Below are positions 47,216 through 56,300 of a stretch of DNA of 64,000 nucleotides, piece after piece; within the stretch, counting starts at the first letter, position 1, and each line of letters begins with the position of its first letter. The translations under genes were made by a program, and so were the position numbers. The notes below the pieces were generated by a model, which was not told the origin of the DNA, ran no database searches, and saw nothing but the letters and a program-made list of their open reading frames with translations. Origin of the DNA: Madurella fahalii (lineage: Eukaryota; Ascomycota; Sordariomycetes; Sordariales); assembly GCA_029876055.1 (NCBI GenBank), contig CM056876.1, positions 2,108,001-2,172,000 of the forward strand. The letters run 5' to 3'.

Positions 47216-49454
47216 TTAGTCTTCATCATCACTGTCGCCAAAGATGGCCTTGAACACGTCCTCTCCCGCCCGTTTGCCTTCTAAAGCCTCGTTCCTGCTC
47301 GAATCAATGGCGGCCCCGGGGACGGGAGCTTGCTCGACAAGCCCCTCCGCTGGGCCAGTTGACTGAACGCCTCCCTGGATGCCCTTTGAGGTGGAGCCCA
47401 ACTCCAACGCCGCGGTTGGCTGCGGCGCAGAGCCATAGTCTCGATAGACATCCAACCCGGAGTGAGTGTCGCGTTTTATCTTTCCAGAAGCAGATGCAGG
47501 CACATCGTCAGGCTGGACATGCTCCGGAGGTTTGACATTGAACCTCTTGCACAGCAGCCGGGTGGGATAGAAGTCAGTAACGGACCGGGTCATGGGTCCA
47601 AACATACCGAGCTTGGCAGCTTCCTCCGCTGGGTCTTGCGGTTTGAGTGGAGGCTTTGAGAGGAGGGCCTCACCGCCATCCCCACCTCCCGAGCCAGTGC
47701 CGGGTTTTGTGGTTGACGACGAGGTCGTAAATCGACTGGCCATGAAACCCGTCATGGGTTTGAAGATCCTTGCACAATTGTAAAACTCGTGCATCTCCCT
47801 CAGCCAGTCCTCACTATTCGCTTTCTGCGGGTTTGGCCCAGGGGTCGGCTTGAATCCAGCCTGGTACTCGAGAAACGCAATGTACCTTGAGCGTTTAGCC
47901 TCATCGTCTGCATAAGGCGCGCCGCCGGCGGCTCCCCTGGAAATGGCAGCAATTGCTGTCTCCTTATCCAGCTTTGGGACACGGCTAAGCAGCTCTTGAA
48001 GCCGGTCGGTTTCGCTGAGCGCGTGTCCTGCAGGGACCTCGTCCCGAGCAGGCGGAAGATCGGTCCTGCCCGTCACAGCAGCTAGACGCTCACGGGAAGC
48101 GGCAGACATGAAATCAAAGACTGATTTTCCAGGCAGCTGTTTCTCCCCCAGGATGACTGCTCTGGCCTTCGGGTCGAGCGTTGAGGCCTTGGCCGCATCT
48201 GCAGTTGAGACGTAGGTTGTCGAGCTTGGTTGCGATCTGGGTTGCTTTGACGACACCCACCCAGAAGGAACTTTAGGAGGCGGATACTTTCCGTCGGTAT
48301 TGATGGCAGATGTGAGAGTGTCGGGTTCCTTGCCGAAAACGAACCCATCTAGAGGAAGCCGTCCATCGTGACATTTCCGCACCCCGAGCGCAACCTTCCC
48401 CAGCGCTGATTTGTTTGACGATATAAACGTAGGTTTCGTCTTTAGTGTTGGATTAATTTGGGTGGTGGCCTTCTTCTTCTTCTTGTCCCCGCCTATTACT
48501 CGATTATACGATATTCGAGGACCAATCTCGTAGGGGTCTTCGTCGTCGGAGCCCGTATCGTTCAAGATTCCAACGCCGATGCCCCCCCGACTTCTATCCT
48601 TTTCTTTCTTCCTGCCAGTCGTTAATGAGAACCTCGGCCGTCCAAGGCCACCTATCCCTGGCTCGTCGTCATCATCGTCGGAATCATTGACGCCGCTGCT
48701 CCTCGTGGAGAAACCCATGGGAGTCAACCTGGTTTCTCCCCCATAGCCCAACCCCTTGTGATCAGTCTTGCGGACGAAGCTAATCATGGGCACGTTCTCC
48801 GGCGCGAAGAGATATGTCTCGCCCGTCTCGTTCGTATCACTGCGGAGGTCAAGGCGGGCTTTCCTGCGAACCTTGGGGCCAATTCCTTGCCCCTCCTTCC
48901 AGCCCATCCTCTTAAGCAGTTTCGTGCCCATGGTCTCTCCCTCAGTGCGGAAAAGGCCCATGATGCTGTTCATTCTCGAAGCATCGTCGGCGGTTGAGCC
49001 AAGCCCTGTAAATGCAGACTGCGTTTGGATCGCCTTCGATTCCTCAGCCTCGGCAAGATCCTCCTCGTCCATGAAATCCTCGGGTCGCTGCTGAGCCGCG
49101 TTGGGGTCATCTTTGCGACGATTTGTCCGGGACGAGACAAAGGTTGAGGGCGTCCATCCTTCTTTGGAGCCGACGGTGTTGAAGTAGCTGGGCAGAGCGA
49201 TTAGCTCGCCCGTCTGGGCGGCAGACAGACACAATGGGACCAACTTACCCAGCACTCCACCCTCCAGTAAATGCGCCGTGAAGCCTCTTCCTCCCGCGCT
49301 CGTCTCTCACCTCCTGCTTCCACAGTGGCACATAGGAGCCATCGTCTCGGATGTTGGGGTCCAATGGCGGAAGAGGCGTGCCAAAGAGGACATAGGACGA
49401 TTGTTGCGCAGTAAGGTCAGCCTCATAGGTAGCACGCGACCTCTTGTAGGACAT
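47216..49454 (-). CDS. G-patch domain protein, GPATCH1-like
   Basis: A predicted 725-aa nuclear protein matching the conserved eukaryotic GPATCH1 family, linked to spliceosomes and to DEAH helicase regulation. Exons on the minus strand are 49454-49249 and 49187-47216, joined over a 61-bp intron (GTAAGT to CAG) to give GAFTGGWSAGYFNTVGSKEG. The family's N-terminal block is intact: VLFGTPLPPLDP, DDGSYVPLWKQEV, DERGRKRLHGAF, TPSTFVSSR. The G-patch is at about 155-175 (MGTKLLKRMGWKEGQGIGPK). A DFMDEEDL acidic motif precedes it. Downstream are GYGGETRLTPMGF, PPKVPSGWV, FMASRFTTS and PLKPQDPAEEAAKLGMFGPM, again family blocks. Length is in range. Divergent from the Kin1 gene, with a 2.7 kb spacer. 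Confidence 0.92.
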
Positions 49455-52154
49455 GGGTAGGCTGAAGCGACAAATGCCGAGCTTGAACTGTTAGGTTATA
49501 TGCAACGGAGAGGGCCGTTAGGTGGATGTGATGAATATCGTTTTCGCCGTGCGCTCCCGCTAAATTTAGGTGTCATGCAGGTAGTACCTGGCTGCCAAGC
49601 TCCCAGTAAAGCCTGGGAGTCGGGGACTGAGAATGGAAGGCGGTGAATGCCCTTGGATTTATTGGGGAAATTCTGCCAGGCGTATCTGCGGGGAGATTTA
49701 CAAAAGAACCTTGAGTGGGGTATCGTGGGACAAAGCAGACACAGAAAGTTGCCATGGCCAGTAGCTTCGTGGAGGCAATCGACTACAGAATCATTTTGTT
49801 GGCTGGCGCCCTTGAGAACCCAACTTCCTCGTTTGATGTGCATGCCAGACACGTGTGCGTACGAGAATGGGGCCATGGCTGAACCCGGGAAATTCTGGAG
49901 GAGACCTTGGCCCCGCCATTGACTGCCAAACAGCTAATACATGGGATTTGGCTCCACAAACTCCGGATCTAGTCCTCGCTCTCTCCAGTCGGCTGTTCAA
50001 CAACAGAACTGTGCGACCAAGGTTGGGGTGACTGTGACCTGGCCCTGCATAACTCAATCTTTAGGCTCTCATGACCTGTTGGAGAATCCTGGTACTTCAA
50101 CTATTAGTCTCGCGTTGCTGGCGTGAAAAAGGAGCGCTACTTCGTTTCTTTGGAGTTTCCAGGAACGAGGCACGGGTTCGACGTCACCTCGATTAACCTG
50201 AAACGCTAAGACGAGGGCTGCTCCAAGGCGAGTATTGTGACCCCCACCGATTGCATGATATCAACATCCGCGTCTGGCGTGGCAAATTGACCATACACCC
50301 TTGTATTTCGACGGTCTTTAGCAGACGTTTTGTGGAAAGAATGGAAAGCAAACGGAGATAGTAATAACTTTTTTCTCGGTATTCCGTTAACATGTCGAGC
50401 TTAGTTGCAATGTGGTAGTATAATACGCAATCATCCAGAAGCTGTCAGGAGCCGTCGAAATACCCGGAGAACACAACTGATTAACCAGACCTGCGTCGAT
50501 GGGTGCCTTCATCAGCACCAATGATATCATTTGGGAGGTCTGGGGTTGCAGCGCAATCGATAAGGTATGCATTGCCTTTCAATGTCACTCCTAGGATCCC
50601 GTCTCTCCTGCAGCGGTGGCTGTCCCGTCAGTTATCTTGTTCTCCTCCATGTCCGGGCTAGCCACGGACTCGGGCTCCGCAAAGCAGTTGAATCATGTTT
50701 ATGCAGCCGGAACAGTGTGCTTTTTGAGGGTGGTTCCTTGGCCATGTTGGTGTTACTACGGGATGGGGTGCATGCGAGGCCTGTCTGTTTGCCTGCATGA
50801 AGCCTTCCCTATGTATGCACCTATAGGCATCCAGCTGTTGCCTCTGGATCTGCTTCGATTCGCAGCGCGCCGACTCTTGATCAAAGTGCTAGCCAAGAAC
50901 AACCCTTGTCTGGCTGGTGGCAACCGGGCGGAAACTGGATGGGACCTCTCCTCTGGTGCCGTCTGGCGCCGTTAGGACTGTTCAACCCCGTCGAAGTTGG
51001 CCCTGGGGGGGTATGGCCGTTCGGTCGGTGCACCGCAGCCAGCAGTTCCACCGAGTCTGCCAATCAAAAGGCGATCGGACAGCCACTGAGCAGCCAGCCC
51101 TGGGGAGCCGGCGCCTTCAAGCGGAAAATTAGAACCCTCCCCCAACATTTCGATGGGACGGCAGGATCAAGGGTTCCATGCTCGGACCCTACGAAGTCAT
51201 AAGTTGCCTGCGTTCGTCCATAGGGTGCTTAAAGGTGGGTAACCTTGGAGGGTGTGAGGTTGGGCGTTACCCCTCCGTCAGTGCCAAGCATGCCATCGCT
51301 GGCCGTAGCGCAGGCGTCCCCAGGTCCCGGTCCCGGTCCAGGAGGCAAGGCCCGTCTAACGGATAATTAGTGGAGCTGCAGGCCGTGGTAATTCATCTCC
51401 CGCTGATCTCGGAGGCGAGTGCCAGCAGCGAGACTAGAGTCGGCTTGTATAAACATCACCAGTCCGGGAGACTTTGGAATCACCAACCCTGGAACGCATA
51501 CAGTAAAAGAGGATCGACTGGAAGTCGACCGGCGTGACAGCCGTGCATGCGACGCAAAAAAACCCTAGCCCAGGCAAGCTCTGCTGGACGCTCGACCATC
51601 CTCTGTACAGATTACTCGGCACCCCGGCTCTGTCTGGCGCAGCCCAAACACGGGCTCCTCTTCCCTCAACTGGACGCTCACTAAACAGCAGCCTCAACTG
51701 CCCAACCTCAGAGCGACACGCTGCACGATTGCACTGTGCCCAAGTAACACTCTCTCCATCCATCCATTCATCCCCGCTAGCCTCGCCAACTCTTGAGGAA
51801 CGAACCCCCAATTCTTTGTCCGCCACCCGCCTGCTTACGCCCCCTGGCCCCCAGCTCACGATCGCTGCGTCCCGGCTGCTAAGTAACACCAATTTCTCCC
51901 GCCGCCCTCCGCCGCCCGACTGATTCCCTCCCCGTGCCGCCAGCCGACGTGCGACTAGCGAGCTGTACTTGGTGCCTCAGTACCCAACTTCCCCCCGACG
52001 TGATTGCCTGCGTCATTTGCATCGGCACGTAGTTGAATGGTGTGTCTCTCCGAACCTGGTTTTCCCCGTGAACCACAATTCCCAGCGGTCTGTCTTGCCG
52101 TAGCAAGCATTCGACAGCCGCCGCCCGGGCCATTGTGTCTCCCTCCCCTCCGCC
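49455..52154. other. Intergenic: long divergent promoter between GPATCH1-like and Kin1 genes
   Basis: 2.7 kb with no supportable gene. The Kin1 side (from about 51500) is C-rich and pyrimidine-biased on the plus strand, consistent with a long 5' UTR. Open frames are short and on both strands. Confidence 0.6.
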
Positions 52155-54814
52155 ATGGCGACAACTCTCCCGGCTGGGGCTGAAATGCCCATGCGGTCGC
52201 AGTCTGTCCGGACAAGGCGGCCACCGACATCATCACGAGCCGAGCCCCTTCCGCGATCCGAGTCGTCGACGAGGGCCGAGGCGTCACGTCCCCACCGCCG
52301 CAGCAGCCAGAGATCGACTACCACGGCATCCTCGCCGCGACACCATCAGCAGTCCGACATGCCCGCTCCCGCCCCGAACAGCAATGCCGGCACCGCCGAA
52401 GAACCCCGCGACGGGACAGCCGCCGGGGCGCATCGAACCTCCAAGCACCGATACCGCACCGTCATTCCCGCGCCGTCGGGCAACTATGCCTTCATAAAGA
52501 CCATCGGCCAGGGGAGCATGGGCAAGGTCAAGCTGGCAAAGAAGGAGGGCACCAATGAATTGGCAAGTCTATCGTGCCGCGCTCCTGCGCGTCCCTCGAC
52601 TACGCTGTGGGTCGTCTAACAATGGCTTTCTTCTTCGGTCCAGGTCGCTTGCAAGATCATCGAGAGGGTGTCGCCCGACGACGGCCGCCAGAGCAGGGAG
52701 GACCGGGAGAAAGCCGACGCCGCTAGGGAGGATCGCAATGCGAGAGAGGCCGCTATTGTCAGCCTGTTAAACCATCAATACATCTGCGGGCTGCGGGACA
52801 ACTTGCGGACGAGATGGCACTGGTACATGCTCTTCGAATACGTTAATGGCGGCCAGATGCTCGACTACATCATCTCCCACGGAAAGCTCAAGGAGAAGCA
52901 GGCCCGGAAATTTGCACGGCAGATAGCGAGCGCCGTCGATTACTGCCACCGGAATAGCATCGTCCACCGGGACCTCAAGATCGAGAACATCCTGATCAGC
53001 AAGACGGGCGACATCAAGATCATCGACTTTGGCCTCAGCAATCTATTCTCGCCCGAGGAGGACAGGAAACTCAAGACGTACTGCGGCAGTCTCTACTTTG
53101 CCGCCCCGGAGCTGCTCCAGGCGAAACCCTATACGGGCCCCGAGGTTGACGTGTGGAGTTTTGGCGTCGTTCTCTTCGTTCTTGTGTGCGGCAAGGTGCC
53201 GTTCGATGACCAGTACATGCCCGCTCTCCATCAGAAGATCAAGAAAGGGGCGGTCGACTATCCCAACTGGCTGTCAAGCGGTGAGTTTTCCTATCTCTCT
53301 CCCCGGACATGCTCGCTAACTCGGGCCGCAGAATGCAAGCATCTCATATCCCGGATGCTAGTGACGGACCCTAGACAGCGTGCCACCATGCACGAGGTTA
53401 TGAACCATCCCTGGATGCTGAAGGGCTACAACGGGCCTCCCGAGAACTTTCTGCCGCACCGCGAACCCCTGTCGTTACCCCTGGACCCCGAAGTCATCTC
53501 ACACATGACGGGCTTCAAGTTTGGCCCTCCCGACTACATCCGGGAGGAACTGACTAAGAAGATCAAGTCACCAAAGTACCAAGCAGCTATTCGGCGCCTG
53601 GAGAAGGAGAGGGAACTACCACAACCCATGCCGAAGGACGCCGAGAAAAGACGGGGCTTCGGCTTTGATTTCTACAAGAGGAGAAATTCCATAACCAGCA
53701 AGGAGACTCTGACGAACAGCAGCTCCGACGGCCTGCCCATCGGCGACGACCCGCTCAATGCCTTTGATCCCATGATCTCCATCTACTACCTCGTCCGGGA
53801 GAAGCTGGAGCGCGAAAGACAGGTTGCGCAGCCGTCCATAGCCCCCAAGGTGCAGGTACCCCAGTCCCCCCAGCAGGCCCAGCCCCCCCTACTCCACATT
53901 CCCCCGTCATCCGGCCAAAGGAGAAACACTCCCTTGCCGAAATCGTCCCGGCTCAGCCGGCACACACCGAGAGCGGGAGGGCACGGCCCCGAGCGAGGTC
54001 TCATAGCGAAGACCAAGCCCGGGAGCCGGTAAAGAACGGGCTCCTATCACCGGACATGATCCCGCCAACAAAGAGGAGCAGCGGCGCGGCGTCGCTGCTC
54101 AGGAGGCTCAGCACGCGCGACAGGAGGAAGGAGCCGGTCACCGAGGGAGGTGGTAATAACACAAACAACAGCAACAACAGCAACAACAACAAGGCCAGCA
54201 CGCTAATACAAAAGTCCGTCTCGATGCGCGCCAAGTCGCTGGGCCATGCACGGAGGGAGAGCATCCAGGCGAGGCGGGCCAAACGTGAGGCTGAGGCGCG
54301 TGATCAACCACAGCAGCAACAGCAGCAGTCGGTACGGGAGGAGACGGATGCCGAGCTGTTGGCTGAGCCCGAGCTGGCGGGTGACACAAGTGGCGGGTCG
54401 AATGATCGGCTTATGCCCGAGGATCCGGACCTGGCCAAGCCGGTTTACCTCAAGGGCATCTTTAGCGTGTCGACCACGTCGACCAAGCCGCTGCCCGAGA
54501 TCCGCGCCGACATTAAGAGGGTGCTGAAGATGCTGGGCGTGGATTACACCGAGATCAAAGGCGGGTTCAGCTGCGTCCATGCGCCAAGCCTCGCGGACGG
54601 CGGCGATAAAAAGGGGGGCGATCGGTACCCCTCTCCGCAGCGCGTGGGCCGGGCCAGCGAGCAGAGGGTGGTGGATGGCGAGATTAGATTCGAGATTGTC
54701 ATTGTGAAGGTGCCAATTGTCAGCTTGCACGGCGTTCAGTTCAAGAGGGTGGGCGGGAATACATGGCAGTATAAGGCTATGGCGGAGCAGATCGTGAGGG
54801 AGTTGAGATTGTAG
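52155..54814 (+). CDS. kin1: Kin1/PAR-1/MARK-type serine/threonine kinase
   Basis: A polarity and exocytosis/ER-stress kinase, predicted about 820-840 aa. Exons: 52155-52562, 52644-53280, 53332 onward to 54814. Intron 1 appears to be GC-AG: GCAAGT donor, TCTAAC branch, CAG; it joins EGTNEL to VACKII. Intron 2 is GT-AG, 51 bp and in frame. The kinase domain (about 111-400) shows GQGSMG, VACK (Lys140), HRDLKIEN, DFG, the activation segment TYCGSLYFAAPE and NHPWM. The C-terminus holds the KA1 domain (VYLKGIFSVS, RRVLKMLG-like core, WQYKAMAEQIVRELRL). Around 53855-53920 the frame changes: one frame ends at 54032, the other carries KEKHSLAEIVPAQPAHTE into KA1. Either a 65-bp intron (53856-53920) or a one-base error in the C7 run near 53885 explains it. 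Asn- and Gln-rich stretches lie at about 54150-54330. Confidence 0.88.
54148..54330 (+). repeat. Asn- and Gln-coding trinucleotide tracts in the Kin1 gene
   Basis: AAC/AAT-rich repeats (NNSNNSNNN) at about 54150-54195 and CAG/CAA repeats (Q6) at about 54307-54328, both in the disordered linker before KA1. Confidence 0.85.
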
Positions 54815-55536
54815 AGAGGGTGGGGGTTGTTGGTGGGTGGCGGGCATACGGTTCCCTCCAGGTGAGGTCCCTTGTGGTGGGAGATCTGGCCGGGAAGAGA
54901 GGTGATGGCGTTCTGCTTCGTGGGGATGGTTGGTGGTTGCGGTTGTTGTAGTTGTTGTGGTTATGGTTCATGTGGAATTGAGGCAACATCTTTATATTCT
55001 AATTAGTACTTAATATTGAGGTTTTTCTGATGGCTGTACGCTCTAGTCAACTTTGGATCTTGCGTCCGACCGGTGTCCGGGAGCCTGGGGATTATGGCGC
55101 ATGGGATGAAAGTCCGCAATTTTAAAGCTGAAGAGAGCGCAAAGTCGGTCAGGGTTCGGAGGGACTTTTATGCATACAGTGAGGGCCTAGGGAAGATGTT
55201 AAGTTGGCAAAATATATCAGCATTATTTATTTCTTCCCTTTGGATGCGAAAGTGAGTGGCGACGGCGGATATGTATGGCATGCCAGCTCCTGCCCCAACG
55301 CCCAACCCACGTTTGTCATGTACATGTAATATACAACATACGAATACAAGCATTCCATCAACGCCATCTTTTACATCCCATGCACATCCTCACATCCCAC
55401 TAACCACCGCGCCCCACGCCTCTCCTTACTTCCTCACTTCCACCAACATCAACCCCCCCTGCCCCTTTACCCCGTTCTCCATAAAATAGCCGTACCCATA
55501 TCTATACCCATCTCCCGACTATCAACCCCCGGTTCC
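54815..55536. other. Convergent intergenic spacer
   Basis: About 720 bp between the Kin1 stop and the stop of the small membrane protein gene; GGT/GTT-rich 3' UTR-like sequence near 54900-54970. No gene seen. Confidence 0.65.
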
Positions 55537-55899
55537 CTACGACGAACCCCCCTCAGAAGAAGCCCCTTCCTCCTTCCCCTGCCCCTTCCCCGTAATCTGT
55601 GGCCAATACTTAACCCACATGTACGTCTCCGCCGCCGCCATCACAAGCAGTCCGGCGGCGAGCGCCATGCGCACACGGGGGTTGGGGCTGATGCTCTTGA
55701 GGGAGAAGCTCGGGTAGGAAGGGTTGGCGTTGGGACTGCTGGTGTTGTTGGTGCGCGGGGACGGGGTGGTTGAGAAGAACCGCGGGCGTGGGCGCCCGAT
55801 TAGTGATGCTGATGATGATGATGATGATAATGACGGGAGGGCGAGGAATCGTTGCATGGTGATTGCCGAGGGGGATGTCCTTCTGAGAACGGCGGCCAT
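55537..55899 (-). CDS. Small predicted mitochondrial single-pass membrane protein
   Basis: A 120-aa single-exon gene that I do not recognise by name. The N-terminus (about residues 1-45) is Arg/Ser/Ala-rich without acidic residues, typical of a mitochondrial presequence (MAAVLRRTSPSAITMQRF), and a likely cleavage region follows near RFFSTTPS. A single hydrophobic helix, RMALAAGLLVMAAAETYMWV, lies near 78-97, followed by KYWPQI and a charged Gly/Glu/Ser tail. An ATG 14 codons in would also serve but would shorten the presequence. The serine run comes from a GAT-type trinucleotide repeat on the plus strand near 55806-55827. Candidate roles are inner-membrane assembly or respiratory accessory protein; none can be assigned. 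Confidence 0.7.
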   Translation of the reverse strand: MAAVLRRTSPSAITMQRFLALPSLSSSSSSASLIGRPRPRFFSTTPSPRTNNTSSPNANPSYPSFSLKSISPNPRVRMALAAGLLVMAAAETYMWVKYWPQITGKGQGKEEGASSEGGSS

Positions 55900-56300
55900 C
55901 GGTGGCGGTTTGATTTGAAGAGTGGTTTCTTTAATGGGTGGTTCTGGTTTGGGCTTTGGAGAGGTGCTCGGTGGATGGGAAATTGGCGGTCGTTTTACAG
56001 AACTACTCTTGTTGGTTTTGGTTCAGGTTGGAGGAGCGCAGAGTTTTATCACCGACCCCTTAGCGTAACATGAATACCCTGCGTATGACTCAATTCAAGG
56101 GTGATATGCCCGAATAGGAAATATGAAGTTCCGAGTACACCACATCTTCCGGGGTGCCGGGACAAGCCGGGTCTGACACCTCTAGCAACGCTGTATTTGT
56201 CGTACTCTTTCAAGAAATATACCTTCATAAAGCGTCAGAAGTCCGGAGCGGAAGACAAAAAATCTCTGTGATATATTTTCATAGCTTCGTTGAATGCCGC
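55900..56300. other. Intergenic: small-protein promoter and helicase 3' flank
   Basis: About 400 bp; contains the upstream region of the small membrane protein and the helicase 3' UTR. No gene seen. Confidence 0.65.

Noticed and set aside
53885..53892. Calling the Kin1 gene a pseudogene
   Set aside because: One homopolymer discrepancy with an alternative intron explanation is not enough; kinase and KA1 domains are both intact.
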